Source: Candidatus Hydrogenedentes bacterium UBA2224 (GTDB taxonomy: Bacteria > Hydrogenedentota > Hydrogenedentia > Hydrogenedentales > SLHB01). Taken from it: a stretch of 11,623 nucleotides of DNA. This document shows positions 1 through 5,902 of the stretch, piece after piece. Where the stretch lies: assembly GCA_002348185.1 (NCBI GenBank), contig DDYW01000108.1, positions 12,603-24,225 on the forward strand. The letters run 5' to 3'. Under the pieces are notes generated by a model, which worked only from the letters and a program-made list of their open reading frames with translations, searched no databases and was not told the DNA's origin. The position numbers and the translations under genes are program-made. Each line of letters starts with the position of its first letter. Position 1 is the first letter of the stretch.

Positions 1-561
1 GGCCAGCCCATCCTGTGGTGGTCGCCGGATCCGCGGCTGGTGTTGTTTCCTGGCGAGTTTCACCGGTCGCGGCGCCTGCGCCGGACGAGCAAGCGGGGCC
101 ACTTCGAGGTCCGTTTTGACACGGCCTTTCCGGCGGTCATCGCGGCGTGCGCGCGGGCGCCGCGAAGCTATGGCGAAGGGACATGGATCACCCGGGCCAT
201 GCGAGACGCGTACACCCGGCTGCACGACTTGGGGTATGCGCATTCGGTCGAATGCTGGCACGAAGGCGCGCTGGCGGGCGGTTTGTACGGCATTTCGCTG
301 GGTTCGTGCTTCTTCGGCGAATCCATGTTTACGCGTGTGACCGGCGCATCGAAGGTCGCGTTGTCGGCGCTGGTCGAGCTGTGCGGCGCGTGGGAGTTTG
401 AGTTTATCGATTGCCAGGTGACCAACGAGCACCTGCTGAGTCTCGGCGCGCGCGAGATCCCCCGGGCGGACTTTCTGGAACGCCTGCGCCGCAATCTTGA
501 ACGTCCCACCCGCCAGGGGTGCTGGCGCGACGCCGCCCCCGCGGCGCGGGCGAAATCCTGA
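1..561 (+). CDS. aat: Leucyl/phenylalanyl-tRNA-protein transferase, 5' end cut by window edge
   Basis: The reading frame is open from base 1 and encodes 186 residues before a TGA. The GTG at 40 is internal, because family-conserved sequence (PILWWSPDPR) lies upstream of it, so the true start is outside the window. Compared with a usual length of about 230 residues, roughly the first 40-55 are missing. Conserved blocks appear in order: WWSPDPR (fragment residues 6-12), FHRSRRLRR, GTWITRAM, LAGGLYGISLG, FFGESMF and IDCQVTNEHLLSLGA. The Glu of GESMF (about residue 107) and the Gln of DCQ (about 139) match the residues implicated in E. coli Aat catalysis (E156, Q188, from memory). The enzyme moves Leu or Phe from aminoacyl-tRNA to proteins with N-terminal Lys, Arg or Met, marking them for ClpS/ClpAP degradation in the cytoplasm. 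The neighbours give no functional link. Identification is firm. Confidence 0.95.
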   Translation, partial: GQPILWWSPDPRLVLFPGEFHRSRRLRRTSKRGHFEVRFDTAFPAVIAACARAPRSYGEGTWITRAMRDAYTRLHDLGYAHSVECWHEGALAGGLYGISLGSCFFGESMFTRVTGASKVALSALVELCGAWEFEFIDCQVTNEHLLSLGAREIPRADFLERLRRNLERPTRQGCWRDAAPAARAKS

Positions 562-622
562 CCGGGCCCGCATCGGGGTAAAACACCGCGCCCCGCAGGC
601 GCTGCTGCCGACAGAAACAGAA

Positions 623-654
623 AGGCCTGTGGGATTTGGAAGTCCCACAGGCCT
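623..654 (-). terminator. Rho-independent-like terminator between convergent genes
   Basis: A perfect 12-base inverted repeat has arms at 623-634 (AGGCCTGTGGGA) and 643-654 (TCCCACAGGCCT) with an 8-base loop. It lies between the 3' ends of aat and the GH109-like gene. Read on the minus strand, the stem is followed by a broken T-rich run (TTCTGTTTCTGT), while the plus-strand side has no T run. It therefore most likely ends the minus-strand transcript, 43 bases past its stop codon. It may also block read-through from aat. The hairpin is seen directly; termination is inferred. Confidence 0.75.
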
Positions 655-696
655 GATTCACAATCGCGGAGATTGGGCGGTTGCGCGCTCCAGCGC

Positions 697-2082
697 CTAG
701 GCCTCGACGAGCCCGAGCGGCTGCCAGGTCTGCCAGCGGCCCCGGGTGAAGTCGGGGAAATCGACCGTTTGGGCGCGGTTGGCGACGGACAGTTCGCTCA
801 AGGGGCCCACAGCGCTCCAGGCGGCGGCGTCGTACACGTCCATGTCGAGGGGCAATCCCTCGCGCAGGCATTTGATGAGCCGGTAGTCTTCCATGTAATC
901 CATGCCGCCGTGGCCCGCGCCGCCGGCATCGGGGCCGAGCTGTTTCCAGAGCGGATGGTCGAATTCCTCGCGGTATTTCTCGAGGTCCTCCCAGGTATGG
1001 GCGGGGCTGCGGCCTTCGATGTAGATGCGGTCCGGGTAGCCCTGGGTGATGGCGCGGGTGCCTTGCAGCATGTTGATGCGGCTGTAGGGGCGGGGCGAAT
1101 CGCAATTGTGCTGCACCATGATCGTGCGGCCGATGGCGGTCTTGATCAGGCTGGTGTTGTAGTCGCCGTTGCTGAACTTCTCGTCGCGTCGCGGATCGCC
1201 TTCCGGGAAATTGTCGTCGGCGAAGAGTTCCATGCCGAGCGCCTGGGAACTCAGCGAGACCATGTAATCGAACTTGTCGCCGCGGTTGATGTTCATGCAC
1301 TGGGCAATCGGTCCGAGTCCGTGGGTGGGATAGAGGTTGCCGTTGCGCTCGAGGGTGGGTTTACGCCGCCACAGGCCTTCGCCGGCGTTCGCGAATTTGA
1401 GCTCGCGCAGGTCGTGCAGGTAGCCGCCTTCGCCGTGGACCATGTCGCCGAAGATGCCTTGGCGGACCATGAGGAGGATCTGCATTTCGGCGCGGCCGTA
1501 GCAGCAGTTCTCCATCATGACGCAGTGTTTTTTGAACTTTTCGGCGCCCTCGACCAGTTTCCAGCAGTCCTCAAGGGTGTAGGCGGCGGGGACTTCGGTC
1601 GCGGCGTGCTTGCCGTTTTCCATGGCGGACATGCAGACGGGCACGTGCCATGCCCAGGGCGTGGCGGTATACACGAGGTCGAGGTCTTCCTCAGCGCACA
1701 GGCGTTCGAAATCGCGTTCGCCCCGCGAATAGCCCGTCGGCTTGGGAAATCCTTTTTCCTCGACCATTTTCTGCACGTTGGCCACTTTTTCCTCAACGAT
1801 GTCGCAGACCGCGACGATCTGGCAGCCCTCGATGCCGAGCAGATTACGGACATGGCTGGTGCCCATGCCGCCGACGCCGACGTAACCGATGCGGACGTTC
1901 TCGATGGGCGGCGCGGCAAACGGCATTTCGGGCGCGGGGCCGAGTCCTTCCGGGACGGCTGCGAAGGCGGCGCGATCCAGGGCTATCATGCCAGCGCCAA
2001 TGCCCGCGGCCGCGCCGAGTCGAACGAAATCGCGGCGGTTCATTCCGCCGGGAGTGGTATGTTGATGCCGTGATCGTTTCAT
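697..2082 (-). CDS. Tat-exported GH109-like Gfo/Idh/MocA family protein (alpha-N-acetylgalactosaminidase-type)
   Basis: 461 residues. The ATG at 2082 is preferred over an in-frame ATG at 2160 because AGGAAAGGA lies 7 bases upstream; an ATG at 2043 has no properly spaced ribosome site. A twin-arginine signal (NRRDFVRLG, residues 15-23, then a hydrophobic run ending near AAFA) predicts folded export. A Rossmann NAD-binding motif follows (GYVGVGGMG, 66-74). GH109 hallmarks are TEVPAA (162-167), CYGR (194-197), HDLRE (223-227), YPTHGLGP (251-258), PLWK and GGMD. Aligned from memory to Elizabethkingia NagA, E163, Y195, Y251, H254 and Y333 match its E149, Y179, Y225, H228 and Y307; the last three share one offset of 26. 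GH109 enzymes cleave through NAD-dependent oxidation at C3 of the sugar. Family assignment is strong, but exact sugar specificity is not shown; other exported Gfo/Idh proteins act on different sugars. Confidence 0.88.
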   Translation of the reverse strand: MKRSRHQHTTPGGMNRRDFVRLGAAAGIGAGMIALDRAAFAAVPEGLGPAPEMPFAAPPIENVRIGYVGVGGMGTSHVRNLLGIEGCQIVAVCDIVEEKVANVQKMVEEKGFPKPTGYSRGERDFERLCAEEDLDLVYTATPWAWHVPVCMSAMENGKHAATEVPAAYTLEDCWKLVEGAEKFKKHCVMMENCCYGRAEMQILLMVRQGIFGDMVHGEGGYLHDLRELKFANAGEGLWRRKPTLERNGNLYPTHGLGPIAQCMNINRGDKFDYMVSLSSQALGMELFADDNFPEGDPRRDEKFSNGDYNTSLIKTAIGRTIMVQHNCDSPRPYSRINMLQGTRAITQGYPDRIYIEGRSPAHTWEDLEKYREEFDHPLWKQLGPDAGGAGHGGMDYMEDYRLIKCLREGLPLDMDVYDAAAWSAVGPLSELSVANRAQTVDFPDFTRGRWQTWQPLGLVEA

Positions 2083-2089
2083 GTCCGGT

Positions 2090-2098
2090 TCCTTTCCT
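2090..2098 (-). promoter_or_regulatory. Ribosome binding site that sets the GH109-like start
   Basis: On the minus strand AGGAAAGGA ends 7 bases before the ATG at 2082. It overlaps the coding stretch that an upstream ATG at 2160 would require. This supports translation starting at MKRSRHQ rather than at the longer alternative, whose extra 26 residues look unlike a Tat leader. Confidence 0.75.
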
Positions 2099-2120
2099 GA
2101 GTTGAATAACGGGTGGCCGA

Positions 2121-2126
2121 ATTCTA
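2121..2126 (-). promoter_or_regulatory. Candidate -10 element for the GH109-like gene
   Basis: TAGAAT on the minus strand (one mismatch to TATAAT) lies 38 bases upstream of the start at 2082. That spacing resembles the other promoter candidates in this window (35-43 bases). No good -35 was found at 16-18 bases; a TTGACG at 2155-2160 is too far away (28 bases). Support is modest. Confidence 0.4.
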
Positions 2127-2188
2127 AGCGAAGCGGCGGGAAAATACCAGTGCACGTCAAACGCCCCCGTTGGGGAGGCTGATCGCCG

Positions 2189-2218
2189 CGCGGTCCCGGA
2201 AGGCGCCGGAGAACCGCG
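2189..2218. other. GC-rich two-part inverted repeat in the divergent promoter region
   Basis: CGCGGT (2189-2194) pairs with ACCGCG (2213-2218), and inside it CCGG (2196-2199) pairs with CCGG (2206-2209) around a 6-base loop. It lies between the two divergent promoters, just upstream of the -35-like region of the DNA glycosylase gene. It could be an operator or simply a by-product of high GC. There is no T run, so a terminator is unlikely. Confidence 0.25.
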
Positions 2219-2233
2219 GGCGCCGGGCGGACT

Positions 2234-2263
2234 TTGTGGACGTGCCGGCGAATGTGTCAGAAT
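2234..2263 (+). promoter_or_regulatory. Candidate promoter of the DNA glycosylase gene
   Basis: A TTGTGG -35-like box (2234-2239), an 18-base spacer and an extended -10, TGTCAGAAT (2255-2263), are present. The -10 ends 43 bases before the ATG at 2307. Transcription would begin near 2270, which argues that the GTG at 2271 is not the normal start unless the message is leaderless. Confidence 0.45.
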
Positions 2264-2306
2264 TTCCAGTGTGAGCCGTTTAACCCGCGTAACACCGGAA
2301 ACTGCC

Positions 2307-2996
2307 ATGCTGCGTACGAAAGCCGCCCTCAGAGACATCTACACGCGTTTGAGCCGGCACTACGGTCCCACGGACTGGTGGCCGGGCGATACGCCGTTCG
2401 AGATTGCCGTGGGCGCCGTGCTTACCCAGAACACGAACTGGGGGAACGTCGAGCGCGCGATCGCGAATCTGAAACGCGAAGGCCTGCTCGGTCCGCGCAA
2501 GATTCTCGCGTGCGGAGACGGGGTTCTGGAGGCGGCGCTGCGCCCTTCGGGCTATTTCCGGGTTAAAGCCCGTCGCTTGCGCAGTTTTTGCCGCTATCTT
2601 GTGGAGCGGTACCGGGGCAGCATGAAACGCCTGGCCGCGCAGCCGCTGGAGGCCTTGCGGCCGGAACTGCTGGCCGTGGACGGAATCGGCCCGGAAACTG
2701 CCGACGACATTCTGCTGTATGCGTGCGAGAAGCCCGTGTTCGTAGTGGACGCCTATACCCGGCGCATTTTCAGCCGTCATGACCTCTGCGCCCCGGACAT
2801 CGCGTATGAACCGTTGCGGGCGTTGTTTGAAGAGCACTTGGAACCGGATCTCCACCTGTTCAAGGAATACCACGGGCTGATCGTCTTTACGGGGAAGGAT
2901 TTTTGTCGTCGCACGCCGAAATGCGATGAATGTCCACTCGGAGTGTTGTTGACGCGGCGCGGCCAGGTGCCCCCGTGTGGACGAGGGGATGTCTGA
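2307..2996 (+). CDS. HhH-GPD DNA glycosylase, endonuclease III-related (MagIII/COG2231-like)
   Basis: 229 residues from the ATG at 2307; an in-frame GTG at 2271 would add 12. The ATG is chosen because MLRTKAALRDIYTRL resembles typical family N-termini and the promoter candidate lies just upstream of the GTG. Family blocks are WWPGDTPFEIAVGAVLTQNT (25-43), the helix-hairpin-helix LAVDGIGPETAD (122-133) and VVDAYTRRIF (146-155), where D148 is the expected catalytic aspartate. The position of the endonuclease III lyase lysine is Glu (E130), so a monofunctional base glycosylase, probably for alkylated bases such as 3-methyladenine as in Helicobacter MagIII, is more likely than a bifunctional lyase. 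The C-terminal cysteines are C200, C206, C209 and C224. Their spacing departs from the endonuclease III iron-sulfur motif (C-X6-C-X2-C-X5-C), so a cluster is uncertain. It acts in base-excision repair and has no apparent link to its neighbours. Confidence 0.9.
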   Translation: MLRTKAALRDIYTRLSRHYGPTDWWPGDTPFEIAVGAVLTQNTNWGNVERAIANLKREGLLGPRKILACGDGVLEAALRPSGYFRVKARRLRSFCRYLVERYRGSMKRLAAQPLEALRPELLAVDGIGPETADDILLYACEKPVFVVDAYTRRIFSRHDLCAPDIAYEPLRALFEEHLEPDLHLFKEYHGLIVFTGKDFCRRTPKCDECPLGVLLTRRGQVPPCGRGDV

Positions 2997-3019
2997 GGGA
3001 GCGATCGGCGGTGGCGAGG

Positions 3020-3054
3020 TGGACCTTATGGACGGTATGGACCCCATGGACGTG
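3020..3054 (+). repeat. Four-copy imperfect tandem repeat, 9-base period, TGGAC core
   Basis: TGGAC occurs at 3020, 3029, 3038 and 3047, exactly 9 bases apart. Each copy is followed by three variable bases and then A, except the last, which is followed by GTGC. The core is constant while the spacers differ, so this is a degenerate microsatellite rather than a recent duplication. No function can be assigned from sequence alone. Confidence 0.75.
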
Positions 3055-3152
3055 CCTGCCTGAACGATGGTGAAGGGGTTCGAAATCCGGATGAGCACGC
3101 GGCCCGCGTAAGTCCCACACCGTTCCAGGGTGCCCGGAGTCCGATCCGGTTC

Positions 3153-3173
3153 GAGCGGGGACACGTAGTCGCG
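3153..3173 (+). repeat. Copy 1 of a short dispersed repeat
   Basis: This 21-base segment matches 11603-11623 at 19 of 21 positions, with the core GGGGACACGT(A/T)GTCGCG. A second CGGGGAC follows at 3175-3181. Both copies are intergenic and in the same orientation. It may belong to a repeat family of the genome, such as a REP-like element, but no transposase is visible here. Confidence 0.5.
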
Positions 3174-3286
3174 CCGGGGACGGCGCTTGGAATATGTTCC
3201 CGTTCTTCGTCTTCTTCTCCGAACTCTCCTTGTGAGTCAGTCCCGGATTGCCGTGGACGGGTCTCTACCAGTCGACGGGGGCTTTG

Positions 3287-3295
3287 TGTCACAAT
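3287..3295 (+). promoter_or_regulatory. Candidate extended -10 promoter of the DUF1080 gene
   Basis: TGTCACAAT (extended -10, with hexamer CACAAT at 3290-3295) ends 35 bases before the ATG at 3331. The longer string TGTGTCACAAT differs by one base from TGTGTCAGAAT upstream of the DNA glycosylase gene. No convincing -35 is present, as is usual for extended -10 promoters. Confidence 0.45.
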
Positions 3296-3330
3296 GAACG
3301 GACTGTAACCCAGACAGGGAGAACGAAGCC

Positions 3331-4113
3331 ATGACATTCATCACGATTGCTTTTGTAGTAGCGAGCGGGGCCGCGGCGGCGCCCGCGGCGGAGTCCCCGG
3401 CGCCCATTCAGTTGCTGTGCGGCAACATCACGGACCATTTTTACACGTATATCCGCGACCGGGGCCGGGACACCGACCCGAAGCAGGTGTTTACGGTGCA
3501 GGACGGGGTTCTTCGGATTTCGGGCGAGGAATGGGGCTGCATCACGACGAAGGAGGAGTACGACAACTACCGCCTGATCGCCGAGTTCAAGTGGGGTGAG
3601 CTCGCGTTCGCGCCGCGCGCGGACCGCGCGCGCGACTGCGGGATTCTGGTGCATTCGGTGGGCGAAGACGGGGCCTACGGCAACGTGTGGATGCGGTCGA
3701 TCGAGTGCCAGATCATCGAGGGCGGCACCGGCGATTTTATCGTGGTGGGCGACGACACCGAGAACTTCGCGATCACGTGTCCCGTCGCGCCGGAAAAAGT
3801 CGCGGACTGCCATGTGTACGAGCCGGGCGGCGAGCTGGCGACCATTCACGGCGGGCGCGTGAACTGGTGGGGCCGCGATCCCGAATGGAAGGACGTGAAA
3901 GGGTTTCGCGGGGCAAAGGACGTCGAGAAGCCCGTGGGCGAATGGAACCGCATGGAATGCGTGGTGAAGGGCGACGAGATCACGATCATTCTGAACGGCG
4001 TGGAAGTGAACCACGCGCAGAACGTGAAGCCCCGCCGCGGGAAGATCCAGGTGCAGTCCGAAGCCGCGGAGATCTTCTTCCGCAAGATAGAACTGATCCC
4101 GCTGAAGCCGTAG
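3331..4113 (+). CDS. Secreted DUF1080 (3-keto-disaccharide hydrolase family) protein
   Basis: 260 residues. The ATG follows AGGGAGA (3316-3322) with an 8-base gap, and an in-frame stop lies just upstream, so the start is well fixed. Residues 1 to about 20 are a short hydrophobic, Ala-rich export signal, oddly with no Lys or Arg before the core. The rest is one concanavalin-like beta-sandwich domain. It has the family blocks SGEEWGCITTKEEYDNYRL (64-82), RDCGILVHS (101-109), MRSIECQIIEGGTGDF (121-136), GEWNRMECVVKGDEITI (203-219) and RGKIQVQSE (236-244). Characterised relatives hydrolyse 3-keto-glycosides made by Gfo/Idh-type oxidoreductases; others are lectin-like or unknown. The substrate here is not shown. 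It lies 59 bases upstream of oppA on the same strand, so co-transcription is plausible. Family confidence is high, exact role low. Confidence 0.85.
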   Translation: MTFITIAFVVASGAAAAPAAESPAPIQLLCGNITDHFYTYIRDRGRDTDPKQVFTVQDGVLRISGEEWGCITTKEEYDNYRLIAEFKWGELAFAPRADRARDCGILVHSVGEDGAYGNVWMRSIECQIIEGGTGDFIVVGDDTENFAITCPVAPEKVADCHVYEPGGELATIHGGRVNWWGRDPEWKDVKGFRGAKDVEKPVGEWNRMECVVKGDEITIILNGVEVNHAQNVKPRRGKIQVQSEAAEIFFRKIELIPLKP

Positions 4114-4157
4114 CGGATTCTCAGGCACAGCCGGTACGTGCCGCGGCCACAGGAATT

Positions 4158-4164
4158 GGAGGAG
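4158..4164 (+). promoter_or_regulatory. Ribosome binding site that sets the oppA start
   Basis: GGAGGAG ends 8 bases before the ATG at 4173. The reading frame stays open far upstream, to 3687 inside the DUF1080 gene, so this site together with the lipoprotein leader that follows fixes the real start. Confidence 0.85.
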
Positions 4165-4172
4165 AGGTCTCG

Positions 4173-5825
4173 ATGAGCCGTCCCAGGTCAGATTGGCAAC
4201 GTGTTGCGGCGCTTGTGGTGTGTGTTGCGGCGGCCGTGGCGTTTGGCGGCTGCGGCGCCCGGGAGACCCGTGCCGGCAAGGCGTCGGTGGAAGGCGTGTT
4301 GCTGGTCGGCAACGGCGCGGAACCGCAGGAGCTCGATCCGCACCTGGTGTCGGGTGTGCCTGAACACCGGGTGTTGTCGGCGTTGTTCGAGGGACTGGTT
4401 GACCTCGATCCGGCGACGCTGGAGCCGATCCCGGGCACGGCGGAGCGGTGGACGGTGTCGCCTGACGGGCTGGTCTACACTTTTTATCTCCGTGACGGCG
4501 CGCAGTGGTCCAACGGGGACCCGGTGACGGCGCAGGATTTCCTGTATGCGTGGGAGCGGATATTGACGCCCACGCTGGCGAGCGAGTATGCGTCGATGCT
4601 GCACTGCGTGGCGAATGCGCGGGCGTTCAACACGGGCGAGATTAAGGACTTTTCGCAGGTGGGGGTGAAAGCGCTCGACGATTCCACCATCGAGGTGCGT
4701 CTCGAACAGCCCACGCCATACTTTCTGTCGCTGCACGTCCATTACACGTGGTATCCGGTGCCGCGCAAGGTGATTGAGGCGCTCGGGGGGATGACGGCGC
4801 GAAACACCAAATGGACGCAGCCCGAGCACATGGTGTCCAACGGCGCGTTCAAACTGGCGCAATGGGAGCCCGACAAGGTGATCCGGGTGGAGAAGAACCC
4901 GCATTACTGGAACGCGGCTGCGGTGCGTCTGCAGGGCATCGCGTTCTATCCGATCGAGGATGCCATGACCGAGGACCGCACGTTCCGCACGGGGGGGCTG
5001 CATCTCACCGAGAACGTGCCCCTGCCCAAGATCGAGATGTATCAGAAGGAGCAGTTTCCCTTTCTTCATATCGACCCGTATCTCGGGACGTACTATTACC
5101 GGATCAACACGACGGAACCGCCATTTGACGACGCGCGCGTGCGGCGGGCGTTTGCATTGAGCCTGGACCGGGACACGCTGGTTGCGCAGGTGGTGAACGC
5201 GGGGCGCCAACCCGCGGCGCATTACGTGCCGCCGGACACCGGGGGCTACACGAGCAACGCGCGCATGCCGTATGACGTAGAGCAGGCGCGCCGGCTGCTG
5301 GCCGAGGCCGGCTACCCCGGCGGCCAGGGGTTCCCGAAAGTGGAGCTGCTCTACAACACGAGCGACGACCACAAGCGCATCGCGGAGGCGGTGCAGCAGA
5401 TGTGGAACCAGGCGCTGGGGGTCGAGGTGCAATTGCTGAACCAGGACTGGAAGGTGTACCTCAACTCGATGAACACGCTGAATTACGACATCGCCCGGTC
5501 GGGGTGGATCGGCGATTACAGCGACCCGTACAACTTTCTGGAGTGTTTCCTGAGCGGTAACGGCAACAACCGGACAGGGTATGCATCGGACCAATATGAC
5601 CGGCTGGTGCGGAAGGGCGCTTCGATCATGTACAAGACCGGCCGCCTGGCCACATACCAGCAGGCGGAGGACATCCTGCTCGCGGATGCGCCGATCATCC
5701 CCGTGTACTTCTATACGCGGCCGTACCTCCTGTCGCCCGACGTAAAAAACTGGCAGCCCAACCATCTCGGGTACATCTCTTGGAAGACGCTGTACGTGGA
5801 GCCGCCGCCGGAGCAGGCCCGCTAG
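4173..5825 (+). CDS. oppA: Oligopeptide ABC transporter, lipoprotein substrate-binding protein (SBP_bac_5)
   Basis: 550 residues. The leader (residues 1-27) has basic residues, a hydrophobic run and the lipobox FGGC with C27 as the predicted lipidated cysteine, so the protein should be membrane-anchored rather than freely periplasmic like E. coli OppA. Family 5 binding-protein features follow: AERWTVSPDGLVYTFYLRDG (90-109), WSNGDPVTAQDFLYAWERI (112-130), SNGAFKLAQWEPDKVI (222-237), VRRAFALSLDRDTL (323-336), WIGDYSDPYNFLECF (445-459) and TGYASDQYDRLV (468-479). The acidic residues in the DYSDP stretch sit about where OppA contacts the peptide N-terminus. It captures short peptides and delivers them to OppBC. 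oppB starts 77 bases downstream. Some family members bind sugars, opines or metal complexes, but the OppA-type sequence and the downstream genes favour oligopeptides. Confidence 0.92.
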   Translation: MSRPRSDWQRVAALVVCVAAAVAFGGCGARETRAGKASVEGVLLVGNGAEPQELDPHLVSGVPEHRVLSALFEGLVDLDPATLEPIPGTAERWTVSPDGLVYTFYLRDGAQWSNGDPVTAQDFLYAWERILTPTLASEYASMLHCVANARAFNTGEIKDFSQVGVKALDDSTIEVRLEQPTPYFLSLHVHYTWYPVPRKVIEALGGMTARNTKWTQPEHMVSNGAFKLAQWEPDKVIRVEKNPHYWNAAAVRLQGIAFYPIEDAMTEDRTFRTGGLHLTENVPLPKIEMYQKEQFPFLHIDPYLGTYYYRINTTEPPFDDARVRRAFALSLDRDTLVAQVVNAGRQPAAHYVPPDTGGYTSNARMPYDVEQARRLLAEAGYPGGQGFPKVELLYNTSDDHKRIAEAVQQMWNQALGVEVQLLNQDWKVYLNSMNTLNYDIARSGWIGDYSDPYNFLECFLSGNGNNRTGYASDQYDRLVRKGASIMYKTGRLATYQQAEDILLADAPIIPVYFYTRPYLLSPDVKNWQPNHLGYISWKTLYVEPPPEQAR

Positions 5826-5858
5826 CACCGGGTCCCCGGGCGGGGCGTGGACCGCACC

Positions 5859-5867
5859 TGCTATAAT
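5859..5867 (+). promoter_or_regulatory. Extended -10 promoter for oppBCDF
   Basis: TGCTATAAT (5859-5867) is a perfect extended -10. It ends 35 bases before the oppB ATG at 5903. There is no recognisable -35; the region upstream is GC-rich and can form a GGTCC/GGACC stem (5831-5835 with 5849-5853). This suggests that the permease and ATPase genes can be transcribed apart from oppA. Confidence 0.6.
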
Positions 5868-5902
5868 CCCCGCGTGCCTGAGATTGGCGGGAAGCATCGT
5901 TC

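Larger units (their letters stand above)
2997..3330. other. Gene-free stretch with repeats and a promoter
   Basis: These 334 bases between the DNA glycosylase and DUF1080 genes hold no credible gene. They contain a 9-base-period tandem repeat (3020-3054), a short element that recurs at the right edge of the window (3153-3173), a pyrimidine-rich run (about 3203-3220) and a promoter just before the DUF1080 gene. The short frames across it on either strand lack ribosome sites and recognisable protein sequence. The concentration of repeats suggests an insertion-tolerant spacer. Confidence 0.6.

Noticed and set aside
404..1300. Minus-strand open frame of 298 codons
   Set aside because: It overlaps the GH109-like gene in another frame on the same strand and the end of aat; its translation is Arg/His/Pro-rich low-complexity sequence with no motifs.
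673..2073. Long plus-strand open frame (466 codons) opposite the GH109-like gene
   Set aside because: It is an antisense shadow caused by high GC; its translation resembles no family, whereas the minus strand encodes a clear Tat-GH109 protein.
3194..3235. Thirteen-codon hydrophobic frame MFPFFVFFSELSL
   Set aside because: It has no credible ribosome site, comes from a pyrimidine-rich run, and has no sign of conservation that can be seen here.
2887..3337. Minus-strand short frames across the 2997-3330 spacer
   Set aside because: Their His/Val/Gly patterns come directly from the TGGAC repeat, and no start signals or protein families are recognisable.
4124..4142. GGCAC/GTGCC hairpin between DUF1080 and oppA as a terminator
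   Set aside because: Only a five-base stem with a nine-base loop and no T run; too weak to call.
3687..4172. Upstream extension of the oppA frame into the DUF1080 gene
   Set aside because: The extension is an out-of-frame shadow of the DUF1080 gene; the strong ribosome site and the lipoprotein leader place the start at 4173.
4188..5897. Minus-strand open frame of 569 codons opposite oppA
   Set aside because: It is antisense to a well-supported binding protein; its composition is dominated by Arg, His, Val and Leu with no family motif.
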